DNA of 64,000 nucleotides, from positions 1-64,000 of the forward strand of contig NZ_JBGVSA010000020.1 of assembly GCF_041807905.1 (NCBI RefSeq), read 5' to 3'. The DNA comes from JBGVSA01 sp041807905. Lineage in GTDB: Bacteria; Pseudomonadota; Gammaproteobacteria; Burkholderiales; Rhodocyclaceae. The notes beneath the pieces are model-generated. The model did no database searches, had not been told where the DNA came from, and worked only from the letters and a program-made list of their open reading frames with translations. Made by a program: the position numbers and the translations under genes. This document shows positions 9,465 through 17,222 of this stretch, in pieces (within the stretch, counting starts at the first letter, position 1; the number at the start of each line of letters is the position of its first letter).

Positions 9465-9612
9465 TTATATAAACTCCTAGTAATGGTTAACGTCCGTCCG
9501 TGATTGTGGATAAGTCGATTTTATTTCGACTATTCAATTACTTGACTAGGTTGATCAGCTTGTGAGCAAGTCACATTCTACGTTGTGGGCGATTGGGGAT
9601 CGTTTACGGAAG
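9446..9612. repeat. diverged direct repeat, copy A (upstream of dnaN)
   Basis: Copy A shares blocks in the same order with copy B at 9809-9970: TTGTTAACAG, TATATAA, TAATGGTTAACG, a DnaA-box-like TGTGGA(T/A)AA, a TTTTATTT run, GCGTTGTGGG-like and GGGGATCGTTT. Offsets between matching blocks stay near 363-366 bp. The repeat begins inside the dnaN coding region (codons for LLTTT). Confidence 0.75.
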
Positions 9613-9649
9613 ATGTCCCGAAATCCCTGTTGTGCACAAAGCGTACATA

Positions 9650-9760
9650 TTACTTCCAGTCTGTTTCCCACAAGAGTTCCACCGACATGCTCATGGTCTT
9701 CGCCGGTCGACCTGTCGCAAAAGGCGCGATGGTTTTGTCCGCTAGTCCAGCGAATGTCAT
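9650..9760 (-). CDS. possible 36-residue ORF between the dnaA-dnaN repeats
   Basis: On the minus strand an ATG at 9760 opens a frame of 36 codons ending ELLWETDWK and a TAA at 9650. The same frame continues upstream, without a start, into codons LLTTTK that correspond to the beginning of dnaN. I do not recognise the peptide. It may be a chance frame in the spacer between repeat copies A and B; an opposite-strand frame also crosses this stretch. Confidence 0.2.
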   Translation of the reverse strand: MTFAGLADKTIAPFATGRPAKTMSMSVELLWETDWK

Positions 9761-9808
9761 CGAACCGGCAGCTTTCCAGGGCTCAAAGGTCCCGTTGAAC
9801 GGTGTCTT

Positions 9809-9970
9809 CGTTGTTGTTAACAGTCCTATATAACTTCAATAGAAATAATGGTTAACGACTGGCCTGTTCTGTGGAAAACCCTGTTTTTTATTTTTAAATC
9901 AAAGCGTTATGTATGTTGAACAGGTTGTGGAATGTCCTGCCTGAGCGTTGTGGGGAAGTGGGGATCGTTT
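9809..9970. repeat. diverged direct repeat, copy B (downstream of dnaA)
   Basis: Copy B is the partner of copy A (9446-9612). Where copy A has the dnaN ATG, copy B has a three-base loss, so no start codon or AGGAG site is present. The DnaA-box position reads TGTGGAAAA instead of TGTGGATAA. Confidence 0.75.
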
Positions 9971-10046
9971 GACGAAGGACCACCAACGACAGGCTTGTTC
10001 ACATTCCGTCCCGAGCTTTCGCCGGTGGTTGTCTACATGGTTTTGC

Positions 10047-11441
10047 TCAACCCCGCAGCACCTGCGTCAGAACGTGAAGGTCGTGGTTGAGTTGTTGATC
10101 GTTCAGGCGCAGATCGGCGATCGTGCGACACGCATGCAGCACGGTCGTGTGGTCGCGGCCGCCGAACGCTTCGCCGATGGCAGGGAGCGAGGAGGGCGTC
10201 AGTTCCTTCGAAAGGTACATGGCAACCTGGCGCGGGCGGGCGATGTTACGGGTGCGCTTCTTGGAGAGCAGATCCGCGAGCTTGATCTTGTAGTAGTCGG
10301 CAACAGCCTTCTGAATGACCTCGAAGGTGAGTTGGCGATTGAATGCAGCCAACAGGTCGCGTAGTGCCTCGCGGGCCAGTTCGAGCGAAATATTGCGCCC
10401 ATGAAAGCGCGCATACGCGACCACTTTCTTGAGCGCGCCTTCGAGTTCGCGAACATTGGAACGCAGGTGCTTGGCAATCAGGAAAGCGACATCGTCGGAA
10501 AGTTCGAGCCCGTCGACTTCCGCTTTCTTCTTGAGGATCGCTACGCGCATCTCAAGTTCGGGCGGCTCGATCTGGACCGTCAGACCCCAGTCGAAACGGG
10601 AGATGAGGCGATCTTCGAGGCCCTGGATATCCTTTGGATACGTGTCGCAGGTAATCACGATCTGCTTGCGTGCTTCGACCAGGGCGTTGAACGCATGGAA
10701 GAACTCTTCCTGCGTGCGTTCCTTGTTGCGGATGAACTGGATATCGTCGATGAGCAGCAGATCGAGCGAGCGGTAGTAGCGCTTGAAAGCGTCGAACCCC
10801 TTCTGTTGATAAGCGCGCACAACATCCGACACATAGTCTTCCGCGTGGACATAGCGAACGATGGCGCGGGGATTGTTGCGCAATACTTCGTTGCCGATGG
10901 CCTGGATAAGGTGGGTCTTACCGAGACCGACGCCGCCGTACACAAACAATGGGTTGTACGAAGTGCCCGGATTTTCGGCCACCTGCATCGCGGCTGCGCG
11001 TGCAAGATCGTTGGCGCGGCCGGTCACCAGCGTATTGAAGGTGAAGTCCCCGTTCAGTCGTGACTTGTCGCGGGCGGCGGGTGCCGGTGCCGTGATGGCC
11101 GGCGGCGTCGGTTCGGCGACGGCAAGTACTTGCTGAGGCGCCGCCGCGAGCGTCGGCGGAGCCGCGCGTACAGCGGCGGGCCGGGCGCCGTCGTTGGCGC
11201 TGGCCAGGCTCAGCGTGACGGGAACAGCGCGGCCGAAGTACTCTTCCGACAATTGTTCGATGCGGCGCAGATAGCGTTCGCGCACCCATTGCAGGACGAA
11301 ACGGTTCGGGGCGACGAGCGCCAGTGAGGAAGCCTCCTCGTCGCTATTGGCTTCGAGCGCCCGGATCCAGGTATTGAATTGCTGCTGCGGCAATTCCTGT
11401 TCCAGACGGGCGAGGCAGGCGTTCCAGAATGCTTGGCTCAC
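10047..11441 (-). CDS. dnaA: chromosomal replication initiator protein DnaA
   Basis: DnaA binds DnaA boxes at oriC, opens the duplex and loads the DnaB helicase. The 464-residue protein shows domain I (FWNACLARLEQELPQQQFNTW), a variable A/P-rich linker (about 85-130), the AAA+ core with Walker A GGVGLGKTH and Walker B LLIDDIQF, and the domain IV box-recognition signature GGRDHTTVLHACRTI. The start is a GTG at 11441 because no suitable ATG lies upstream. The ribosome-binding site is weak, consistent with limited DnaA translation. The gene is divergent from rpmH, the classical arrangement at proteobacterial origins. Confidence 0.97.
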   Translation of the reverse strand: MSQAFWNACLARLEQELPQQQFNTWIRALEANSDEEASSLALVAPNRFVLQWVRERYLRRIEQLSEEYFGRAVPVTLSLASANDGARPAAVRAAPPTLAAAPQQVLAVAEPTPPAITAPAPAARDKSRLNGDFTFNTLVTGRANDLARAAAMQVAENPGTSYNPLFVYGGVGLGKTHLIQAIGNEVLRNNPRAIVRYVHAEDYVSDVVRAYQQKGFDAFKRYYRSLDLLLIDDIQFIRNKERTQEEFFHAFNALVEARKQIVITCDTYPKDIQGLEDRLISRFDWGLTVQIEPPELEMRVAILKKKAEVDGLELSDDVAFLIAKHLRSNVRELEGALKKVVAYARFHGRNISLELAREALRDLLAAFNRQLTFEVIQKAVADYYKIKLADLLSKKRTRNIARPRQVAMYLSKELTPSSLPAIGEAFGGRDHTTVLHACRTIADLRLNDQQLNHDLHVLTQVLRG

Positions 11442-11768
11442 GGTAATTCACAAAATCCTGATGTTGACGGGTGCTCTGTCGGTCGGGTGTCGGTGGACAA
11501 ATAGCCCCGCCTCGCCTGACGACGAACTGGTTCACGCTTGAAGCTTCACGGCTGTGCGAAGCTGCCGCGCAGCGGTCCCAGGAGATCCGCACGTCTGGGT
11601 GCCGTCGCCGTAGCGACGAATGGAACTCATTGATTTCTCAGGGAACCGGCGGACAGCGAGAGAACGCTCCCCCGCGCCGGGCGGGATGGAACGAGTCGGG
11701 CGTATGGCCTCCTAGGGGCTCATGTCCGCCGCGCGGCGCGAATGAGATATTACCCTCGCGGCCCGGAT

Positions 11769-11777
11769 TTATCCACA
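11769..11777 (+). promoter_or_regulatory. DnaA box
   Basis: TTATCCACA is an exact match to the DnaA-box consensus. It is 31 bp upstream of the rpmH -35 element. Confidence 0.65.
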
Positions 11778-11808
11778 GCCCTTCCCACAGGTTGTCCAGT
11801 TTTTTGTC

Positions 11809-11837
11809 TTGACAAACAGGGCGTTAGACGCTTTAAT
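11809..11837 (+). promoter_or_regulatory. sigma-70 promoter of rpmH
   Basis: TTGACA (11809-11814) and TTTAAT (11832-11837) are spaced by exactly 17 bp and lie 33 bp before the rpmH start. This is a near-consensus housekeeping promoter that can serve rpmH-rnpA-yidD-yidC. Confidence 0.85.
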
Positions 11838-11869
11838 CGCGCGTTTCTCCGGAAGAAAGAAATTTCATC

Positions 11870-12004
11870 ATGAAGCGTACCTATCAGCCCTCCGTCGTTC
11901 GTCGCAAGCGTACGCATGGTTTCCTCGTTCGCATGGCCACCAAGGGTGGTCGCAAGGTGATCGCTGCCCGCCGCGCGAAGGGCCGTCACCGCCTGGCCGT
12001 CTAA
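11870..12004 (+). CDS. rpmH: 50S ribosomal protein L34
   Basis: The 44-residue basic protein starts MKRTYQPSVVRRKRTHGF and ends KGRHRLAV, an almost invariant L34 sequence. L34 is a late-assembling component of the large ribosomal subunit. A purine-rich GGAAGAAAG lies just upstream of the ATG. It heads the rpmH-rnpA-yidD-yidC gene string. Confidence 0.98.
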   Translation: MKRTYQPSVVRRKRTHGFLVRMATKGGRKVIAARRAKGRHRLAV

Positions 12005-12023
12005 GACCGGCCCCGAGAGGCAG

Positions 12024-12440
12024 GTGGCGTACGCCACAGCGCTTAGCATCATGCAAGCTGCCTCCCAAAACGATGGATCGGCGGTCCGTCCGGCCTGCAA
12101 GGGCAAATACGGTTTTCCCCCGAGCTATCGTCTGCACAAAACGGATGAGTTCTCATCCGTTTTTGCTTTCCGCCGTACCATTCGCGGCGATTGCTTCGTC
12201 CTGCACTATCGGCCGAGCGATACGGGCCCGCGCCTGGGCGTGGTGGTGGCGAAGAAGCTTGCGCGCCACGCCGTCACACGCAATCTGCTCAAGCGCCTGT
12301 CGCGTGAACATTTTCGTCGCGTGCGAACGAGTTTGCCGTCGTGCGATCTGATTCTTCGCCTGTCACGTCCGGTGAAGGGCGTGAGCCGCGCACATCTGCG
12401 GCGGGACATCGCGGCCGTAATGGGCCGCCTGCCACGATGA
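12024..12440 (+). CDS. rnpA: ribonuclease P protein component
   Basis: RnpA assists the RNase P RNA in removing 5' leaders from pre-tRNAs. The conserved core YRLHKTDEFSSVF and the RNase P signature RLGVVVAKKLARHAVTRNLL are present. The frame opens with GTG at 12024 (138 residues); an ATG at 12051 would give 129 residues, and neither has an ideal ribosome-binding site, so the start is uncertain. The stop overlaps the yidD ATG (ATGA), which suggests translational coupling. Confidence 0.93.
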   Translation: MAYATALSIMQAASQNDGSAVRPACKGKYGFPPSYRLHKTDEFSSVFAFRRTIRGDCFVLHYRPSDTGPRLGVVVAKKLARHAVTRNLLKRLSREHFRRVRTSLPSCDLILRLSRPVKGVSRAHLRRDIAAVMGRLPR

Positions 12441-12661
12441 TCAAGCAATGGTTGTTGCTGCCGTTCCTCGCAGTGATCCGTTTCTACCGCTACGCGATCA
12501 GCCCGATGCTGGGCAATCGCTGTCGTTTCTATCCCAGTTGTTCCTGTTACGCCGAAGAGGCTTTGCGGCGACATGGATTGTTACGCGGCGGCGCGCTAGC
12601 GGCGTGGCGAATTTTGCGGTGCAATCCCTGGTCGGCCGGTGGCCCCGACCCGGTGCCCTGA
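12437..12661 (+). CDS. yidD: membrane protein insertion efficiency factor YidD
   Basis: This 74-residue protein belongs to the UPF0161/YidD family, which helps YidC-dependent membrane insertion. Typical motifs are the N-terminal amphipathic RFYRYAISPML, the cysteine-rich CRFYPSCSCYAEEA and the C-terminal NPWSAGGPDPVP. The ATG at 12437 overlaps the rnpA stop by four bases; an upstream in-frame start at 12341 would only extend into rnpA. It sits between rnpA and yidC as in most proteobacteria. Confidence 0.95.
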   Translation: MIKQWLLLPFLAVIRFYRYAISPMLGNRCRFYPSCSCYAEEALRRHGLLRGGALAAWRILRCNPWSAGGPDPVP

Positions 12662-12692
12662 CCTTCTTCGAATTTTCATTGGTCTGAATCTC

Positions 12693-14363
12693 ATGCAGAT
12701 GGATTTCAAACGTCTACTCCTGTCAGTCGTGTTCGCGTTCTCGCTGTTCATGCTGTGGGAGAATTGGATGCGCTACACCAACCCGCCCAAGCCGGCGGTT
12801 CCGGTGGCGACGCAGGGCGTCAATCAAGGCGCTGGTGTGCCCACGCCGATGGCTTCGCCGAATGCGGCGGGCACGCCCGCAGCAGCGGCGGTCGCGGCGA
12901 CGAGCAGCAGCGACTACAGTGCGTATCCGAAAGTGGTGGTGAAGACCGATACGGTCGTTGCCGAAGTGTCCGCGCTGGGCGGCGACATCTATCGCCTGGA
13001 ACTTGAAAAGCATCGCGCGACGGGCGACCACACGAACAATTTCGTGCTGCTCGAGAACAAGGGTACACATACCTACCTGGCTCAGAGCGGTCTGCTCGGA
13101 CCAGGATTGCCGACTCACAAGACGGTCTACGCGATCGAGCCGGGTGATTTCACGCTGGAAGAGGGCGAAGACAAGGTGGTGGTTCGCCTGAAGGCGCCGG
13201 TAGACGCCAATGGCGTGGCAGTCACCAAGGTGCTGACCTTCCATCGCGGTAGCTATCTGGTGGACGTCTCCTACGAGGTGATGAACCCCAGCGGCGAGCC
13301 GATCGATGCGACGGCGTACTTCCAACTCGTACGCGATGGCGCGCCGGCTGAGCATTCGGCCGGCTTGTTCGGTGGTGTGAGCACCTTCACCGGTCCGGCG
13401 TTCTTCACTCAGGACGGTAAGTTCCAGAAGGTGAAGTTCGCCGACATCGACAAGAAAGACGCGAAGTTCGTGAAATCGGCGAAGGACGGCTGGGTGGCGA
13501 TGATCCAGCACTATTTCGTCAGCGCCTTCCTGCCGCAGGAGGGCGTTCAGCGCGATTTCTTCGTCGACAGCTTCAATGGTCTGTACTCGGCGGGCGTGAA
13601 GGTGCCCCTGACCGTGGAACCGGGCAAGACCGCTTCGGTCAATGTGCCGCTGTATGCGGGTCCACAAGAGCAGAACAATCTCAAGAAGATCGCCCCGGGG
13701 CTGGATGTCGTTGTCGACTACGGCTGGGTGACGATCATTGCCGCGCCGCTGTTCTGGCTGCTGTCGTTCATCCACAGCATCCTGGGCAATTGGGGGTGGT
13801 CGATCATCCTGGTGACCATCATCATCAAGGCAGTGTTCTTCCCGCTGTCGGCGGCGAGCTATCGTTCCATGGCCCGCATGAAGACGCTCATGCCGCGCAT
13901 GAAGCAGATCCAGGAGCGCTACGCCAACGACAAGATGCGCATGAACCAGGAGATGATGAATCTCTACAAGACGGAAAAGGTCAATCCGATGGGAGGCTGC
14001 TTGCCCATCGTGATTCAGATTCCGGTGTTCATCGCGCTGTACTGGGTACTGCTGGGCGTTGTCGAAATGCGCCAGGCACCGTGGATTCTGTGGATTACCG
14101 ATCTGTCGGCGCGTGACCCGTACTTCATCCTGCCGCTGATCATGGGCGCAACGATGTTCATTCAGCAACGCCTGAACCCGACGCCGCCGGATCCGATCCA
14201 GGCAAAGGTGATGATGGCGATGCCGATCGTCTTCACGTTCATGTTCCTGTGGTTCCCGGCGGGTCTCGTGCTGTACTGGTGCGTCAACAACTCGCTGTCG
14301 ATCCTGCAGCAGTGGTACATCACGCGGTCGATCGAACGTGGCAAGCAAGCCGCAAACAGTTGA
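12693..14363 (+). CDS. yidC: membrane protein insertase YidC
   Basis: YidC inserts and folds inner-membrane proteins alone or with SecYEG; F1Fo c-subunit is a classic client. From the ATG at 12693 (MQMDFKRLLLSVVF) the protein has 556 residues; MDF two codons later is an alternative start. It shows TM1 near the N-terminus, the large periplasmic beta-sandwich domain (about 60-330) and the five-helix Oxa1-like core with NWGWSIILVTIIIKAVFFPL and MGGCLPIVIQIPVFIALYWV. The 3' end overlaps mnmE by 26 bp. Confidence 0.97.
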   Translation: MQMDFKRLLLSVVFAFSLFMLWENWMRYTNPPKPAVPVATQGVNQGAGVPTPMASPNAAGTPAAAAVAATSSSDYSAYPKVVVKTDTVVAEVSALGGDIYRLELEKHRATGDHTNNFVLLENKGTHTYLAQSGLLGPGLPTHKTVYAIEPGDFTLEEGEDKVVVRLKAPVDANGVAVTKVLTFHRGSYLVDVSYEVMNPSGEPIDATAYFQLVRDGAPAEHSAGLFGGVSTFTGPAFFTQDGKFQKVKFADIDKKDAKFVKSAKDGWVAMIQHYFVSAFLPQEGVQRDFFVDSFNGLYSAGVKVPLTVEPGKTASVNVPLYAGPQEQNNLKKIAPGLDVVVDYGWVTIIAAPLFWLLSFIHSILGNWGWSIILVTIIIKAVFFPLSAASYRSMARMKTLMPRMKQIQERYANDKMRMNQEMMNLYKTEKVNPMGGCLPIVIQIPVFIALYWVLLGVVEMRQAPWILWITDLSARDPYFILPLIMGATMFIQQRLNPTPPDPIQAKVMMAMPIVFTFMFLWFPAGLVLYWCVNNSLSILQQWYITRSIERGKQAANS

Positions 14364-15690
14364 TACCATCGCCGCCATCGCCACACCGCCCGGTCGTGGC
14401 GGTGTAGGCGTGATCCGGGTCTCCGGCAACCGCCTGGAGACCCTGGTCGAAGCCCTCATCGGGCGTCGGGTCAGGCCTCGCCAGGCGAGCCTGGCCCGTT
14501 TTCTTGATGCGGCAGGTGAAGCCATCGATGAAGGCCTGCTCCTGTATTTTTCCGCACCCCATTCCTATACGGGCGAAGATATCGTCGAGCTGCAGGGTCA
14601 TGGCGGCCCAGTGGTCATGCAGATGCTTCTCGCGCGTTGTGTGGAACTCGGCGCGCGCCTGGCCGAGCCGGGCGAATTCACTCGGCGCGCTTTCCTGAAT
14701 GACAAGCTGGATCTTGCGCAGGCAGAGGGCGTCATTGATCTGATCGACGCGGGTACTCAGGCAGCGGCCCGTTCGGCGTTGCGCTCATTGTCGGGTCGAT
14801 TCTCCGAAGAGATCCATGCGTGGCGCGATCGCCTTGTCGACCTGCGCATGCTGGTCGAAGCCACGCTCGACTTCCCCGAAGAAGAGATCGACTTCCTCAA
14901 GAGTGCCCGTGCGCTGGAGCGCCTGGCCGTGTTGCGAGATGAACTGGATGCGGTGCTGGTGCGAGCGAAGCAGGGGAGTCTGCTGCGCGAGGGTATGCAC
15001 GTCGTGCTGGCGGGTGAGCCCAACGTGGGCAAATCCAGTTTGCTGAACTGTCTGGCGGGCGACGATCGAGCGATCGTGACCGACGTGGCGGGCACGACCC
15101 GCGACGTGCTGCGTGAGCGAATCCAAATTGGCGGCATTCCGCTGCATGTCGTCGACACTGCTGGGCTGCGCGAGACCGAAGACACGGTGGAGCGCATCGG
15201 CATCGAGCGCACCTGGCGCGAAATCGAACGCGCAGACGTCATCGTACGGATGGTGGATGCAAGCGAGAGTGAGCGGGTTAACGATCCGATCGACGACCGA
15301 TTGCCAAAGGACGTGCCCGTTGTCTGGGTCTACAACAAGGTAGACTTGGCCGGGCAGGCACCAGGGCGATTCGAGCTGGAAAACGGTGAGACCGCCATCC
15401 GCCTATCAGCACGGACGGGGGAAGCCGTCGATGTGCTGAAAGACGAGCTATTGCGCATCGTGGGCTGGGCGGATCAGGGCGAGAACGTCATTCTCGCGCG
15501 CGAACGTCATCTCGTGGCGCTGCGCGAAGCCCGTGAGCACGTCGAATTCGCTTCCCAACGGCTCAACGAACTCGAGTTGATGGCCGAGGAGCTTCGCCTT
15601 GCTCAGGAAGCCGTGAATCGAATTACCGGCGAGTTCGGCGCAGATGATTTGCTGGGCGTGATCTTCAGCCGTTTCTGCATCGGGAAGTAA
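14338..15690 (+). CDS. mnmE: tRNA modification GTPase MnmE
   Basis: MnmE with MnmG installs the (carboxymethyl)aminomethyl group on U34 of certain tRNAs. The 450-residue protein begins with GTG inside yidC and reads TIAAIATPPGRGGVGVIRVS, the conserved N-terminus. It has the formyl-THF-binding domain, a helical domain split by the G domain (P-loop GEPNVGKSS, NKVD), and the invariant C-terminal FCIGK whose cysteine is needed for catalysis. Its partner mnmG lies at 21.5 kb in the same window. Confidence 0.97.
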   Translation: MASKPQTVDTIAAIATPPGRGGVGVIRVSGNRLETLVEALIGRRVRPRQASLARFLDAAGEAIDEGLLLYFSAPHSYTGEDIVELQGHGGPVVMQMLLARCVELGARLAEPGEFTRRAFLNDKLDLAQAEGVIDLIDAGTQAAARSALRSLSGRFSEEIHAWRDRLVDLRMLVEATLDFPEEEIDFLKSARALERLAVLRDELDAVLVRAKQGSLLREGMHVVLAGEPNVGKSSLLNCLAGDDRAIVTDVAGTTRDVLRERIQIGGIPLHVVDTAGLRETEDTVERIGIERTWREIERADVIVRMVDASESERVNDPIDDRLPKDVPVVWVYNKVDLAGQAPGRFELENGETAIRLSARTGEAVDVLKDELLRIVGWADQGENVILARERHLVALREAREHVEFASQRLNELELMAEELRLAQEAVNRITGEFGADDLLGVIFSRFCIGK

Positions 15691-15743
15691 CGCTCAGGGG
15701 AACCTGCCGTACTCAATTTTCTTGGCTTTTTGCCGATCCAATA

Positions 15744-15763
15744 TACTATACCCCAGTATAGTA
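15744..15763. promoter_or_regulatory. FrmR operator (perfect inverted repeat)
   Basis: TACTATAC (15744-15751) and GTATAGTA (15756-15763) form a perfect 8-bp inverted repeat around CCCA. The layout, AT-rich arms around a C/G tract, is the type used by CsoR/RcnR/FrmR regulators. It overlaps a TATACT -10-like hexamer (15742-15747) and lies 15 bp before frmR, so binding would block transcription of the operon. Confidence 0.75.
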
Positions 15764-15778
15764 AACGGAGCCGACGGC

Positions 15779-16054
15779 ATGCCAAGTACCCCCGAAGAGA
15801 AGAAGCGCGTTCTGACGCGCGTGCGGCGCATGAGTGGCCAGTGTGCGGCGCTCGAACGTGCGCTCGAGGACGGAGCAGACTGTGCTGCCGTGCTGCAGCA
15901 GATCGCTGCCATCCGTGGTGCGGTGAACGGACTGATGAGCGAGGTGCTCGAAGGGCATTTGCGCGAACAGTTCGGCGACGGCGGGATCTCGGATCAGGAG
16001 CGGGAAGCGCGCGTCAGCGAAATGACCCTGCTTGTTCGTTCCTACCTCAAATAG
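15779..16054 (+). CDS. frmR: formaldehyde-responsive transcriptional repressor FrmR
   Basis: This 91-residue protein is of the DUF156/CsoR-RcnR family of all-helical tetrameric repressors. The N-terminus MPSTPEEKKRVLTRVRRM matches FrmR. Pro2 and Cys35, the pair that formaldehyde cross-links in E. coli FrmR, are both present, as is His60. That pattern favours formaldehyde sensing over Ni/Co or Cu sensing. It starts at ATG 15779, directly after an inverted-repeat operator, and precedes frmA by 45 bp. Expected control: repression until formaldehyde modifies FrmR. Confidence 0.9.
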   Translation: MPSTPEEKKRVLTRVRRMSGQCAALERALEDGADCAAVLQQIAAIRGAVNGLMSEVLEGHLREQFGDGGISDQEREARVSEMTLLVRSYLK

Positions 16055-16099
16055 CGCCAGTGCAATTTCCCCAATTTCCAGTCCCGCAGGAGAGAGAAC

Positions 16100-17209
16100 A
16101 TGAAATCACGCGCAGCCGTTGCCTTCGAGGCAGGCAAGCCCCTGGAGATCGTCGAACTGGATGTCGAGCCGCCACGGGCGGGCGAAGTCCTTGTGCGTAT
16201 CACACACACCGGCGTGTGCCACACCGACGCATTCACGTTGTCGGGGGACGACCCGGAAGGCGTTTTCCCCGCCGTGCTCGGCCATGAGGGCGGCGGCATC
16301 GTAGTGGAGGTCGGTGACGGCGTGACCAGCGTTCAGCCGGGAGACCACGTGATTCCGCTCTACACGGCGGAGTGCCGCAAATGCAAATTCTGCCTGTCGG
16401 GCAAGACCAATCTCTGCCAGGCCGTGCGAGCTACGCAGGGCAAGGGACTGATGCCGGATGGAGCTACGCGGTTTTCGTACAACGGCAAGCCCATCTATCA
16501 CTACATGGGCACGAGTACGTTCAGCGAGTACACGGTCGTCGCCGAAATTTCGCTTGCGAAGATCAACCCGGCGGCCGCGCTCGACAAGGTGTGCTTGCTC
16601 GGTTGCGGCGTGACGACGGGCATCGGGGCGGTACATAACACCGCCAAGGTGAAGGCCGGAGATACCGTGGCCGTGTTCGGGCTCGGTGGCATCGGGTTGG
16701 CGGTGATCCAGGGAGCAGTGCAAGCCAGGGCCGGGCGGATCATTGCGGTTGACGTGAATCCGTCCAAGTTCGAGCTGGCACGTGCAATGGGAGCCACCGA
16801 ATGTGTGAATCCGAAAGATCACGACAAGCCCATCCAGGAAGTGATTGTCGCGATGACGGACGGTGGCGTGGATTTCAGTTTTGAATGCATCGGCAATGTC
16901 GACGTGATGCGCGCGGCGCTGGAGTGCTGTCACAAAGGGTGGGGTGAGAGCGTGATCATCGGCGTGGCGGGCGCGGGGCAAGAGATCCGCACTCGTCCGT
17001 TCCAACTCGTGACAGGGCGGGTGTGGCGTGGCTCCGCTTTCGGTGGTGTGAAGGGCCGTACGCAGTTGCCCGGGATGGTTGAACAGGCGATGCGAGGTGA
17101 GATCGATCTCGATCCGTTCATTACGCACACGCTTCCACTGGAGCGCATCAATGAAGCGTTCGATCTGATGCACAAGGGCGAGTCCATCCGCACTGTGATC
17201 CACTTTTGA
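16100..17209 (+). CDS. frmA: S-(hydroxymethyl)glutathione dehydrogenase / class III alcohol dehydrogenase
   Basis: FrmA oxidises S-hydroxymethylglutathione, formed from formaldehyde and glutathione, to S-formylglutathione with NAD+. The 369-residue zinc MDR protein shows catalytic zinc ligands in GVCHTDAFTLSG and GHEGGG, the structural zinc site CRKCKFCLSGKTNLC and the Rossmann motif GLGGIGLAV. The length matches class III ADH (AdhC). AGGAGAGAG precedes the ATG. It is flanked by frmR and the esterase fghA, so the function is well supported by context. Confidence 0.97.
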   Translation: MKSRAAVAFEAGKPLEIVELDVEPPRAGEVLVRITHTGVCHTDAFTLSGDDPEGVFPAVLGHEGGGIVVEVGDGVTSVQPGDHVIPLYTAECRKCKFCLSGKTNLCQAVRATQGKGLMPDGATRFSYNGKPIYHYMGTSTFSEYTVVAEISLAKINPAAALDKVCLLGCGVTTGIGAVHNTAKVKAGDTVAVFGLGGIGLAVIQGAVQARAGRIIAVDVNPSKFELARAMGATECVNPKDHDKPIQEVIVAMTDGGVDFSFECIGNVDVMRAALECCHKGWGESVIIGVAGAGQEIRTRPFQLVTGRVWRGSAFGGVKGRTQLPGMVEQAMRGEIDLDPFITHTLPLERINEAFDLMHKGESIRTVIHF

Positions 17210-17222
17210 TCAGGAGCGGCAG

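Larger units (their letters stand above)
9465..10046. other. oriC: dnaA-dnaN intergenic region, candidate replication origin
   Basis: This 582-bp gap is AT-rich compared with its surroundings (especially 9480-9560 and 9830-9920). It holds one perfect DnaA box, TGTGGATAA (9505-9513), and near matches TTGTGCACA (9630-9638), TGTGGAAAA (9870-9878) and TTGTTCACA (9995-10003). Those features suit an origin with an unwinding element. A second candidate lies between dnaA and rpmH. GC-skew or replication mapping would decide. Confidence 0.45.
11442..11869. other. dnaA-rpmH divergent intergenic region
   Basis: The 428-bp gap is GC-rich in its left and middle parts. One perfect DnaA box TTATCCACA lies at 11769-11777 with a weaker CTTCCCACA at 11781-11789, beside the rpmH promoter, so DnaA could regulate rpmH or take part in origin function. 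No convincing AT-rich unwinding stretch is visible here, and no clear dnaA promoter was identified. Confidence 0.5.

Noticed and set aside
9585..9833. An 82-codon plus-strand frame in the dnaA-dnaN gap
   Set aside because: No ribosome-binding site, spans both the repeat edge and spacer, and no recognisable family; no better supported than the opposite-strand frame.
12723..14525. A 600-codon open frame on the minus strand across yidC
   Set aside because: High-GC antisense shadow; yidC on the plus strand has a full set of family motifs and operon context.
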